Shown piece after piece: positions 1 through 8,379 of a DNA stretch of 64,000 nucleotides (position 1 is the first letter of the stretch; each line of letters begins with the position of its first letter). The notes under the pieces are model-generated. The model was not told the DNA's origin and made no database searches. It worked only from the letters and a program-made list of their open reading frames with translations. A program made the position numbers and the translations under genes. The stretch is from NCBI RefSeq assembly GCF_001698125.1, contig NZ_CP013854.1:992001-1056000 (forward strand). Direction: 5' to 3'. Origin of the DNA: Pseudonocardia sp. HH130630-07. GTDB taxonomy: Bacteria; Actinomycetota; Actinomycetes; Mycobacteriales; Pseudonocardiaceae.

Positions 1-762
1 CACCGGATCCACCAGCAGACGAGTCTTGGTGCGGACCCCGTCACGGCCCTTCCCCCGGTGCCCGCCGCGAGCTGTGGAGTCGATGGCCTTCCCGCTCACG
101 CTCACCGTCTCCCCCCGATACCCGTACGGGGGCTTCCCGACCGCGTAACCCTGCTCGGTGTGAGTCTCGAACCCGTCCCGGGCCCGCGAGAGCATGTCCA
201 GGGCGTACCACTCGGCCACCGACTGCTTCACCCGCCGCGTGAGCACCGTCGAGGGCAACGCATCCTCCGCCCGACCCCCCGGGCGGATGGTCTCATCCGC
301 CGCCCACAGGGCGATCCCGGCCGCCTGAAGGCGATGTTCGATCATCGTCCCGAAATACACCCGCCGAGCGATCCGGTCGATCTGCTCGCAGATCACCGCA
401 TCGAACCCCGGATCGGCCGACTCGGCGCGAGCCAACAGATCCAGCACACCGCCGTCCCGCGGGATCGGGACCTCGACGCTTTTCACCCCGCGGCCCCGCT
501 CGGACAGATCGATCCGGCCCGACTCCACATCGTAGAAATGACCGACCAGCACACACGACTCCGGCAACGCCGCCATCGCCACGCTCAACTGCCTCTGCAT
601 CGACCCGACCGGGTCTTGAAGCTCATCCCCCGAAGTCCGCCCCAGGAACACCACCCGGACGGCCGAGCCCGCAGCTCCGACACCGGCCGACTCCGGGCCC
701 GCGTCGCGCTGCATCCACAGCTGCAACGCCTCCGGCGCCACACCACCACGCCTACCGTTCAC
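1..762 (-). CDS. large serine recombinase, C-terminus cut by window edge
   Basis: This gene reads leftwards off the window, so only about 254 N-terminal residues are seen. After a short tail comes VVFLGRTSGDELQDP, which fits the catalytic-serine motif of the resolvase/invertase family (RTS). It is followed by the QRQL helix, a conserved FDAVICEQIDRIAR segment and the start of the recombinase domain (QGYAVGKPPYGYRG). The GTG at 762 is preferred because GGAAGGGG lies about 8 nt upstream; a GTG at 771 is also possible. The family performs site-specific recombination through a 5'-phosphoserine link, and members serve as integrases or resolvases of mobile elements. Family is clear; its role here (integrase or dimer resolution) is inferred. 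Confidence 0.85.
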   Translation of the reverse strand, partial: MNGRRGGVAPEALQLWMQRDAGPESAGVGAAGSAVRVVFLGRTSGDELQDPVGSMQRQLSVAMAALPESCVLVGHFYDVESGRIDLSERGRGVKSVEVPIPRDGGVLDLLARAESADPGFDAVICEQIDRIARRVYFGTMIEHRLQAAGIALWAADETIRPGGRAEDALPSTVLTRRVKQSVAEWYALDMLSRARDGFETHTEQGYAVGKPPYGYRGETVSVSGKAIDSTARGGHRGKGRDGVRTKTRLLVDPV

Positions 763-823
763 ACCCCACACCCCTTCCCATCCGCTCCAGGCTCCCCGGT
801 CCAGCCGTCCGGTCCCCTGCTCG

Positions 824-1246
824 TCACCGGCGGCGGGAGTGCATCCATTCGTTGATCTCCCACAACACCCGCGCCTGCTCGTTCCGCACGACCGCGGCCT
901 CGGCCTCCGATTCAGGAGAACGAATCTCCCCCTGCGGCGACAACGAGCCACTGGCATCATCCGAGATCACCCGAACTCGCCCGGATTTTCTCGCCCCGAC
1001 ACGAGGTTCGACGCGTTCCCGATGAACCGTTTCCGTCTGCGAATCGTAGCAATTGATGGCCGATTTACCGGCATTAGATGACGGGGAATCGGGACGGTGA
1101 TCATGGGGTGTGGGCGGGGCGATCCGCTGGTCATCGGCCGTGATGCGGGCCCGCCCGTTCGGGGCCCTGACCGGCCGTGTGCGGCCCCGGGGCGGGCCGA
1201 CCGGCCCCCGACCCCGGCCCGGCGGTCGGGACGTCACCGACCCCAC
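824..1246 (-). CDS. hypothetical small protein
   Basis: A 140-codon frame lies between the two recombinase-type genes and overlaps the end of the upstream gene by 13 nt. Only the last ~50 residues look protein-like: ESEAEAAVVRNEQARVLWEI is a plausible amphipathic helix, while the first half is Arg/Pro-rich and may be out of frame. A shorter product from an internal GTG (about 48 aa, beginning VISDDASGS) is equally possible. I recognise no family. It ends 62 nt before the recombinase start and would be co-transcribed with it. Confidence 0.4.
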   Translation of the reverse strand: MGSVTSRPPGRGRGPVGPPRGRTRPVRAPNGRARITADDQRIAPPTPHDHRPDSPSSNAGKSAINCYDSQTETVHRERVEPRVGARKSGRVRVISDDASGSLSPQGEIRSPESEAEAAVVRNEQARVLWEINEWMHSRRR

Positions 1247-2007
1247 CCGGGCACGTCGCCACCCAGGTCGGCGCGGCGCCGCACCGCAGCAGCGACGTCG
1301 GCGGCCGTACTCGGAGTGATCAGCGGCGGATGCGTGATCGTCGACGACACCGTCCAGGACTCCCTCGGTCGGCTACGCCCCCACACCGAGCGGCCGAGAT
1401 ACGACGGATCGAGCAGGACGGCACGCACACGGGTGGCGGTCCACGGCAGAGGACGGCCGGTCGCGGTGACCGGGGTCGGGCGCAGCGGCCACGACGTCCG
1501 GAGCCGGACGGCGATGGACTCCGGGGACACACCGCAGATCGCCCACGAGTAGATCACCGCGACCACCCACGCGGTGTGCACGTCAAGCGCCCACGTCGAG
1601 GCCGGGGCCCGCCCGGCACGCCCGAGCCGGGTCGCCTCGGTCTCCGGCTCGACGTCGGGGACGTAGGCACCCCACGCGGTGATCGGACCACCGCCGTCGA
1701 GGGTCGGGCCGGAGACGGCCCGCCGGTAGCCGAACGGCATCGTGAGCGGGATCTGTCCGGCTTCGACGCGGTGCACGATCGCCGTGCGGGATCGGGCGGC
1801 GAGTTCGGCATGGTGGTCCTGCAGTACGTGGGCGCGCAGGTCATCACCGATACGGCCGGTCGCGGCCAATCTGATCCCGTCTCGTCGGCTCGCGGTCGCC
1901 GGCCTACGGGAGTCGCCGCGACCGCCGGGCCGCGAGGTGACGCCGCGCCTACCGGGCTCGGGCGTGGTGCGGGTCGTGGTGCGAGTGGCACGTGCAGCCT
2001 GGGTCAT
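1234..2007 (-). CDS. recombinase-domain protein without catalytic domain
   Basis: The 257-aa product begins with an Arg/Thr-rich tail. From about residue 80 it matches the DNA-binding recombinase domain that follows the catalytic domain in large serine recombinases: IPLTMPFGYRR, then GVSPESIAVRL, then TRVRAVLLDPSYLGRSVWG near residue 200. No resolvase catalytic domain (YxRxS) precedes it. It could be a DNA-binding accessory to the recombinase encoded downstream on the same strand, or the remnant of a larger gene. ATG start at 2007. The domain match is good; the function is inferred. Confidence 0.65.
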   Translation of the reverse strand: MTQAARATRTTTRTTPEPGRRGVTSRPGGRGDSRRPATASRRDGIRLAATGRIGDDLRAHVLQDHHAELAARSRTAIVHRVEAGQIPLTMPFGYRRAVSGPTLDGGGPITAWGAYVPDVEPETEATRLGRAGRAPASTWALDVHTAWVVAVIYSWAICGVSPESIAVRLRTSWPLRPTPVTATGRPLPWTATRVRAVLLDPSYLGRSVWGRSRPRESWTVSSTITHPPLITPSTAADVAAAVRRRADLGGDVPGWGR

Positions 2008-2438
2008 GACGGACTCCTACTCGGATCGGGTATCGGTCGGGGTGTCGTAGCCAGATGAGGGCAAGTCACGAGCCGGGGCGCCTGGTAGCCGACAGACGCG
2101 GGCACGTCGCAGCTCGGACCAAGAAGGCCGGACAGCAGCGGCACATGTCGGCGCCCAGCGTGGTGCCCCGACAACGAGCCGTACGGCGGGCGGTACGGGC
2201 TAGACGACCCGTGCCGTGACAGTCAGTTCAAACCCGGTATGTCCGGATGCGGCCGCTGCGTCCGGCGCGGTGAGAAGGCAGCTGACTCGGCGACGCATGG
2301 GGACTGCCTGCGGTGGTGGCGCCCGGAGGTCGGCACCGCTAGCGTGCTCGCACCGGTGAACCACAGTCGTGTGATTCACCCCGAGCCCAGGAGGGAGTGG
2401 TTCAGCTCCGTGCAACACAGGGAGAGGAGGATCGGCAC
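2008..2438. other. 430-bp stretch without a convincing gene
   Basis: Overlapping short frames exist on both strands (2200-2418 minus, 2239-2442 plus), but none has recognisable sequence or a good ribosome site. It probably carries the promoters for the leftward recombinase genes and the rightward small ORF at 2439. Confidence 0.4.
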
Positions 2439-2576
2439 TTGAACAGCCGCCACAGAAAAAAATCTGAGCGCAACCCGAAACGCGTAACCTTTGGTCACGC
2501 GATTCAGGCCCTTGCTGCGCTCCGAATAATTGTCAGCCTCATCGAATGGCTAACCAGCAACATGCCGAGGTTCTGA
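2439..2576 (+). CDS. 45-aa basic small protein, TTG start
   Basis: This short frame has an excellent ribosome site, GGAGAGGAGG, 8 nt before a TTG. The product starts with a basic tail (NSRHRKKSERNPKRV) and continues with an amphipathic helix (ALAALRIIVSLIEWLTS), a layout typical of small DNA- or membrane-binding proteins. An in-frame GTG at 2397 would add 14 residues but its AGGAGG is too close. A terminator hairpin follows about 75 nt after the stop. I recognise no family. Confidence 0.5.
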   Translation: MNSRHRKKSERNPKRVTFGHAIQALAALRIIVSLIEWLTSNMPRF

Positions 2577-2652
2577 CAGCCAGGTAGCTCCTCTGCCTCG
2601 ACCCAACGTCGTTGCCGCGACGTCGCAGTCTGCATGGGCAGGGGTGCTACCT

Positions 2653-2681
2653 GTGTCAGGCGGGAAGCTTCCGCCTGACAC
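2653..2681. terminator. rho-independent terminator hairpin
   Basis: A perfect 11-bp stem (GTGTCAGGCGG / CCGCCTGACAC) around a 7-nt loop is followed by a T-rich stretch (TTATTTTA). It fits termination of the small plus-strand gene ending at 2576. Reading the other way it would also stop transcription from the conjugation operon. Confidence 0.75.
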
Positions 2682-2723
2682 CACTTATTTTACACTGCAG
2701 CCTTACGGCTCTGCGGTTTCCTG

Positions 2724-2876
2724 TCAAGTCTGAACAACACCCGTTGTGCACTCTCGGGAGAGGGTCGTCGAGGGCAGCTCGGTGGGCGGGGCGCGCGTGT
2801 GGGAGCGGCTGTCGCCGGTGGCTGCCACAGCAGCGTCGCTCCGGTGCTGTGAGGGGGCGCCTCGGGTGCTGGTCAT
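2724..2876 (-). CDS. 50-aa small ORF at the end of the conjugation operon
   Basis: The frame starts 24 nt after the coupling-protein stop, with GAGGAG 8 nt before the ATG. The product is hydrophilic and Ser/Thr/Arg-rich (begins MTSTRGAPSQHRSDAAV, ends ECTTGVVQT), with no membrane segment or known motif. Spacing and ribosome site support translation as the last gene of the operon. Function unknown. Confidence 0.4.
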   Translation of the reverse strand: MTSTRGAPSQHRSDAAVAATGDSRSHTRAPPTELPSTTLSRECTTGVVQT

Positions 2877-2900
2877 AGCGGTGACTCCTCATGGGGCGGG

Positions 2901-5378
2901 TCAGGTGTGGGGTCGGGCATCGTGCCGGGGGTCGGAGTGGTCAGACCCCTTACCGGGCAGCTGGTGGCTACGAGACGGGTGGGGTGCGGCCGGTTTGGTC
3001 GGGGTGTCGGGTGCCGGTGGGAGTGGTCGGGTGCGGAACGTGAACGCACGGGTCGGTGCTCCGGCGTTGAGCAGGGTGGCGGCGGCGTGGAAGCCGTCGA
3101 GGCGGGAGAGGTCGTGGGCGCTGAGTTCGGGCAGGGTGCGGCGAGCCAGCACGGCGGCATCGGCCGGGGAGAGCCCGAACAACGCCGCGTTCCGCGCGTT
3201 GGCCAACAACGCGTCGCGTAGCGGCGGGGTGACTTGGCCGAGGTGTTGGTGGGCGAGGATCAGCGACAGTCGGAAGCCGCGGGACTCGGCGAGCATGTCT
3301 TCGAGCCGGTAGGGCAGGTTCAGGAAGTTGTGGCACTCGTCGATGTAGAACGCCGCGTCAAGGCGGGTGTGCTCGGGTTGGCCGGCGCGGGCGAGCGCCG
3401 CGGCCCACACCTGGGCCACGAGCAGCGACCCGACCAGCCGCACGGTGTCCTCCCCGAGTGCGGCCTTGGGCAGGCGGACCAGCAACAGCCCGCCGCGGTC
3501 GAGTACCGCGGACAGGTCCACGGTGGACGGGCCGCAGAGCAGGTGTTCGGCGAACGGGCGGAGCAGGATCGAGCGGAGTTTGTTCAGCAGGGGTGCGCTG
3601 ATCTGGGCTCGGGTCGCGTCGGACAGGTGGTCGAACTCGTCCCAGAACTGCGACAACCGGGCACTCGGGGCCAGTCCGGTGAGCGTGCGGGCCCGCACCG
3701 CCTGGTCCCCGAGCAGGTCGGGGATCTGATCCAGCGAGGCGACACCGGGCCTGTCGCGCAGGGTCAAACAGGCGACCCGGAGCAGATCCTCACTGCGGTG
3801 CCCCCACGCGGCAGCGAACACCCGCGAGAACACCGAGACGACGTGTTCGACCGTGGCGTCACCGACACCGGGCACCGACGCCAGCCCGAGCGGGTCGAGC
3901 GGGTTCAGCCGCGGTGTGCGCCCGGGGTGGCTCGGGTCGATGACGATGGTGCGGGCTCGGGCGGCGGCGGGGAGCCGAGCGAGGGTGTCGGTGATCATGT
4001 CGCCCTTGGGGTCGATCACGACCGCGGCACGTCCGGCTTCAGCGTCGGCAAGGATCTGATGCACGAGCAGCGTGGACTTTCCGCTGCCGGTGGCGCCGAG
4101 GACCCACAAGTGATGGCGCGCGTCGGCCACGGACAGCCCGATCGGGCGGGCGGTGACGGCGTCGGAATCGCCGAGGACCCGCACGCCGGGGCCGCCGGTC
4201 GGGACCTGCGGGGGCGGGGCGATCGCGGCGGCTCCGGCCCGGCGCAGGCCGGGGACATGCTCGTCAGTGGGCAGATGCGCCAAAGCGGCGACCTCGGCAA
4301 CCGACAGCGGATCTCCACGCCGCAGCCGCCGAGACCCGATCACCTGGCCTGCTCGTCGGATCCGGCAGCGGCGGAAGTAGTTGTGCGCGGAGTACTCGGC
4401 GAACGTGGACGCGACGGCCCTCGCCCGTCGGACGGCCCGGGCCCGCGCCACTTGCGCGGCGTCACGGCCGTGCCCGAGCGGAGCGACCTCGGCAACCAGG
4501 CGGACAGTGACCAGGTGCCCTCCCCCGGCTCCGTGAGCTTTGGTCGCGGTGGCGCGGTCTTGTGTCGAGGTGACCAGGCGCCCAGGGCCCGAGGGCCGTG
4601 CCCCGGTCGTGGTCGCCTGTGGTCGGTGGCGGGTGGTGGTGTGGGCGGGTCCGTGCACGGCGGTCGCGACGATCTCCTGTGCCAGGGTCGCCGCCCCGCC
4701 CGCGACCACGCTCGCCAGGCGAGCGCCGGTGTCGACCGTCGCTCCCGGTCGGGCGAGCCGCGCGAGGCGCGCCCCGGAGATCGGCCGGGCCAGAACCTGC
4801 ACCCGGACCTGTTCGGAGGCGGTGAGGGGGGTGGCGGCCCCGATCAGGGCGCGCAGCGGGTCCGTGCGGTGCTCGGTCGCGATCGGCAACGCCGCAGGCC
4901 GAGCCAACCGCAACCGCGCACCCGCCACCTCCCCCGCACCCGTGCTGATGGGGTGGGGCTCGGGGGTGATGGTGGTCCGCGCGCCCGGCCACGCGCTGCG
5001 CGCGGCGGCGGCGACCTGCCCGGCCGCGACGGTGCCCGGCACCCACACCGAGATCCGTAGACCGCCTGCGTCGAACTGGTACTCGAACACCACATGCGGG
5101 GCCCGGCGCAGCGACCAGCGGGGGCGCAGCAGCCCGAGGAGGTGCTGCCAGAACACCGGCGCCCCGGCCGGGTCGACCCGGGGCGGGGCCAGGATCTCCA
5201 CCCGCGCCGCACCCGCCCACGCTCGCCGCACCGCCCACCGATCCGCCACCGTCCACACCAACCCCGCCGCCACGACGGCGACGGCGCCCGCGGCGACAAG
5301 CAGCGGCAATGCGCTCGTGGCGATAGTCGCTAGGGAACTCACCACGCTGGCCGTTGGTGGAGCGAGGGGATTCACCAC
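2901..5378 (-). CDS. VirD4/TraG-type type IV coupling protein
   Basis: The 825-aa product is the ATPase expected to bring DNA to the conjugation channel at the membrane. A hydrophobic N-terminal segment (about residues 15-45) would anchor it. A variable region follows, then Walker A GATGSGKST (428-436), VVIDPKGDM, and Walker B FYIDECHNF (677-685), and finally an AHQHLGQ segment typical of TraG/VirD4 ATPases. The C-terminus is Pro-rich. The GTG start overlaps the stop of the VirB4-like gene (GTGGTGA), so translation is coupled. No relaxase gene is visible in the window, so the substrate-processing partner is unknown. Confidence 0.9.
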   Translation of the reverse strand: MVNPLAPPTASVVSSLATIATSALPLLVAAGAVAVVAAGLVWTVADRWAVRRAWAGAARVEILAPPRVDPAGAPVFWQHLLGLLRPRWSLRRAPHVVFEYQFDAGGLRISVWVPGTVAAGQVAAAARSAWPGARTTITPEPHPISTGAGEVAGARLRLARPAALPIATEHRTDPLRALIGAATPLTASEQVRVQVLARPISGARLARLARPGATVDTGARLASVVAGGAATLAQEIVATAVHGPAHTTTRHRPQATTTGARPSGPGRLVTSTQDRATATKAHGAGGGHLVTVRLVAEVAPLGHGRDAAQVARARAVRRARAVASTFAEYSAHNYFRRCRIRRAGQVIGSRRLRRGDPLSVAEVAALAHLPTDEHVPGLRRAGAAAIAPPPQVPTGGPGVRVLGDSDAVTARPIGLSVADARHHLWVLGATGSGKSTLLVHQILADAEAGRAAVVIDPKGDMITDTLARLPAAARARTIVIDPSHPGRTPRLNPLDPLGLASVPGVGDATVEHVVSVFSRVFAAAWGHRSEDLLRVACLTLRDRPGVASLDQIPDLLGDQAVRARTLTGLAPSARLSQFWDEFDHLSDATRAQISAPLLNKLRSILLRPFAEHLLCGPSTVDLSAVLDRGGLLLVRLPKAALGEDTVRLVGSLLVAQVWAAALARAGQPEHTRLDAAFYIDECHNFLNLPYRLEDMLAESRGFRLSLILAHQHLGQVTPPLRDALLANARNAALFGLSPADAAVLARRTLPELSAHDLSRLDGFHAAATLLNAGAPTRAFTFRTRPLPPAPDTPTKPAAPHPSRSHQLPGKGSDHSDPRHDARPHT

Positions 5379-7354
5379 GGCCGAGCCTGCGTCTCGGGTG
5401 CGCCGGCGGCGACGGAACGGTCGAGGTCGATCCAGAACGGCGAGGCGGCGTGCTGATCGGCGAGCTGCGCCGGGTCCGTCGTGATCAGGGCGTCCTCTTC
5501 GGCGGAAGCGAGTGCGGCGAACGCGACCCGTCGGTCGTCGCCGCCGGTCAGCAGGCCGTCGCCGCGCTCGGCGGACAGGAGGAACGACTGCTCACCGGCC
5601 GACAGCCCGAACACGCGGCTCACGGTGTCGATGGCCTGCGACGCCTGCCGGAGAAGAATCTGTGTGGCCGAGTTGGTGATCACCGCCCGACCCAGATCCG
5701 AGGCCAGGACGTCGGCGGTGTCCTGAGTCGCCACCACGAGACCCGCCCAGTGCTTGCGCGCCGATTTCGCCGCCCGCAGCAGGAACCTCGCGCCCGCGCT
5801 GTGCTGGAGCAGCATCCACGCCTCGTCGACCACCACCAAGCGGCGGCGCCGGTCGTGCGGGTGGATCACCGTCCGCCACACCGCATCAAGCACGAGCATC
5901 GTCCCCAGCGGGCGCAGTGCCTCGGGTAGCTCTTTGAGCGACCACACGACCAGGTCACCGCCCGGCGGATGCGACGTCGGCCCGCCGAACAGGGCGGCGT
6001 GGCTTCCATCGGCATAGGGGCGCAGACGACGCGCGAGATCCTCGGCTATCTGGCGGGCCGGATCCGGCATTGGCGCCGCGTCGCCGTTCGCTCCGCTGTT
6101 CCCCTCCGGCCCGGCGGGGTTCTCCTCGGTGGGGTTCAGGGCGCGGCTGATCACACCGGGCGTGGTGTCAGGGCGGTCGAGCAGCGCGGCCCGCAGGTCG
6201 GCCAGCAGTGGTGCGGGGCGGGTCCAGGTCGCGGGGTCCTCGCCGATCCCGGCCCGGGTGTAGGCGAGGGTGATCGCCTCGTCCAGGACCGCGACCTCCG
6301 ACGCCGACAACGCCTCACCGCCGGACAAGGCCAGCGACAAGAACTCGTGCACGACCAAGCGGCGGCGGGCGAGCGCGTCCGGTGCCGCGGTTCGTGCCCC
6401 GTCGCCGGAGACATGGACGTCGAGGTCGAGCGGATTGACCCGCACCCCCGGCGCCCCGAGCCGCACGACGGTCCCGCCGACCGCCTCGGCCAGGCGCGTG
6501 TACTCGTCTTCGGGGTCGATCACCTGCACCTGTGTGCCGGTGTAGAGCGAACGCAGGACGTCGAGCTTGACCAGATACGACTTCCCCGCCCCGGACCGGC
6601 CGAGGATCACGGAGTTGTAGTTGTCCAGGCTCCACCGGTCCCAGAACACCAGCGACGACGACGCGAGGTTGTGGCCGATGAGGATCGACGTCTCCTCGCC
6701 CGGTCCGGACGGTGGCGGGAGGTCCGGGCTCGCGAACGGGAACGCGGCCGCGAGCGCGGCAGTGTCGAGGATGCGGGCGGTGCCGATCCGGTCGATACCC
6801 AGCGGGAGCCCGGTCTCCCACCCGTGCCACGCCCGCCACGTCGCCGGGTGCCCGGTCATCAACAGCGAGGCCAGCAGCGCACGGATCGCGGCGAGCTCAT
6901 CATCGAGCCCCGCCTCCGTCGGCGCCGTCACGGTCACCGTCAACGTGACCGTGAACAGACGCGCCTCGCCGCGGGCGACGCGTTCGGCGAGAACATGGGC
7001 GTCCTCGGTGGCGGCGTCGACCTCGGGGTCGGGAAGCCGGCCGTGCTCGGCCCCCGAGCGGCGCCCGGCTTCGAGCCGTGCGAGCTGGCGTCGCAACCTC
7101 GTGGCGGCGGTCGCGGGGTCGATCGGGGCGACGTGGAGCGAGACGTCGGCGAGACCGGGATGACCGGTCAGCGGCGCGAGCCATCCGGCGCCGGGGACCT
7201 CGCGGGGTAGCCCGGTGACGACCAGCGTGCAGGACCGCACTCCGTCGAGCGCGACCCGACGCGCGGCGACGCGCACCGTGTCCGGGGAGAACCAGCCACC
7301 CGGCTCCGGCTCGGGTGCGGCACGTCGTGCGCGGGAATGTAGGAGAGCCTTCAT
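5372..7354 (-). CDS. VirB4-like conjugation ATPase
   Basis: The 660-aa product is the energy-coupling ATPase of a type IV secretion-like transfer apparatus. An N-terminal VirB4-type region precedes NYNSVILGRSGAGKSYLVK, with Walker A at about residues 252-259. VIDPEDEYTRLAE is the usual motif after it, and Walker B is LVVVDEAWMLLQ (about 507-516). A near-C-terminal VVATQDTADVL matches VirB4/TraC sequences. The ATG at 7354 overlaps the upstream stop as ATGA; a longer frame to 7438 exists but would run back into the PrgI-like gene. Confidence 0.92.
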   Translation of the reverse strand: MKALLHSRARRAAPEPEPGGWFSPDTVRVAARRVALDGVRSCTLVVTGLPREVPGAGWLAPLTGHPGLADVSLHVAPIDPATAATRLRRQLARLEAGRRSGAEHGRLPDPEVDAATEDAHVLAERVARGEARLFTVTLTVTVTAPTEAGLDDELAAIRALLASLLMTGHPATWRAWHGWETGLPLGIDRIGTARILDTAALAAAFPFASPDLPPPSGPGEETSILIGHNLASSSLVFWDRWSLDNYNSVILGRSGAGKSYLVKLDVLRSLYTGTQVQVIDPEDEYTRLAEAVGGTVVRLGAPGVRVNPLDLDVHVSGDGARTAAPDALARRRLVVHEFLSLALSGGEALSASEVAVLDEAITLAYTRAGIGEDPATWTRPAPLLADLRAALLDRPDTTPGVISRALNPTEENPAGPEGNSGANGDAAPMPDPARQIAEDLARRLRPYADGSHAALFGGPTSHPPGGDLVVWSLKELPEALRPLGTMLVLDAVWRTVIHPHDRRRRLVVVDEAWMLLQHSAGARFLLRAAKSARKHWAGLVVATQDTADVLASDLGRAVITNSATQILLRQASQAIDTVSRVFGLSAGEQSFLLSAERGDGLLTGGDDRRVAFAALASAEEDALITTDPAQLADQHAASPFWIDLDRSVAAGAPETQARPW

Positions 7355-8379
7355 CGCGGGTGTCCCTCCGGGCCGAGGTGGAAGCCGTGCTCGTGGTCGA
7401 GGTCGTCGCCGGTCGGTGGTGGGCCCGGCATGGGCCACGGCGGGAACGGGCGCGGGATCTCGACCGTGGGCGGATCGAGATCCGCCCGGCGGGCCGGGTT
7501 CGGACCGCGACGTAGCCCGGCCGCTGGGGCGGTCGCGCGCTGGAGGACGGCGGCGGCCTCGGCGTCGGACAGCGGGGTCACCCGCAGTCCGAGCGGGCCG
7601 AGCATCCCGACCGCTTCCCCCGCGCGGCGGCGCAACACGTCACCGACCGCGGACACGGTCCCCTCGCGGGCCGGGGCCGGATCGCGGAACACGATCAAGA
7701 ATTCGTGATCCAGCAACTCGGCGTGGGCGTCGAGGGCCTGGAGGTGTTCGGCGTGGGCGAGAGCTGCGCGGGTCAGCGCCGGGTGGGCCAGGCGGGGCGC
7801 GGCGGCGTGCAGGCGTGCGATCGGCACCGACAAGTCCAGGCGCCGGGTGCGGGTCACGAGCTGCACCGGACCGGCAAGCGAGTGCAACCACCGAGCGAAC
7901 CCGGAGACGGCGGCGTGCTGCTCGGTCGCCGAGCGCAGACTCAGGTTGGCCGGCGCGACCGAGCACACCACCGCCAGGCCGGCCGACCCGAGATCAACGA
8001 CTCCGAGCCGGTCCGGACCGACCGCACGCACCCCACGCACCGGTACTCGCGTCGACACCACGCGTCCGGTGCCCTCTCCGGCGGCAGCCTGGACGGCGCG
8101 GGACGCGGAGCGCACCTGCACGCGGTGGTGGACCGCGGCGATGAGGAGGCGGTCGAGGCCGACGCCGTCGCGGCGACCGACAGCGAGCGCGGTCGCGGCG
8201 AGCGCGATCGGCGCCGACAGCACCGCGAACACCACGACGTGCGCCGCGCCGAGCGCTTGCCACAGCCCGTACACCGCGACGGCGGCCGAGCCGACGATCA
8301 CCAGCTGCCTCGCCGTCAGCGGGCCGAGGAGTTGATCCTCCCGGTCGACGTTCGCGGGAACCTGAACCGGCGCGGTCAT
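7351..8379 (-). CDS. PrgI/SCO6880-like conjugation membrane protein
   Basis: The 342-aa product begins VQVPANVDREDQLLGPLTAR, the typical opening of actinobacterial PrgI-family (SCO6880-like) proteins. Two membrane helices follow within residues 25-70, then a long soluble cytoplasmic part. In Gram-positive conjugation loci such proteins sit beside VirB4 and are thought to scaffold the inner-membrane channel. Its ends overlap both neighbours by ATGA, placing it in the same coupled operon. Confidence 0.85.
   Translation of the reverse strand: MTAPVQVPANVDREDQLLGPLTARQLVIVGSAAVAVYGLWQALGAAHVVVFAVLSAPIALAATALAVGRRDGVGLDRLLIAAVHHRVQVRSASRAVQAAAGEGTGRVVSTRVPVRGVRAVGPDRLGVVDLGSAGLAVVCSVAPANLSLRSATEQHAAVSGFARWLHSLAGPVQLVTRTRRLDLSVPIARLHAAAPRLAHPALTRAALAHAEHLQALDAHAELLDHEFLIVFRDPAPAREGTVSAVGDVLRRRAGEAVGMLGPLGLRVTPLSDAEAAAVLQRATAPAAGLRRGPNPARRADLDPPTVEIPRPFPPWPMPGPPPTGDDLDHEHGFHLGPEGHPR

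Noticed and set aside
58-855. Plus-strand 265-codon frame
   Set aside because: It is antisense to the recombinase gene, which has clear family motifs; the plus frame is only His/Pro/Arg-rich GC drift.
3234-5060. 608-codon plus-strand frame
   Set aside because: Antisense to the coupling protein, which has Walker motifs; low-complexity Gly/Arg sequence.
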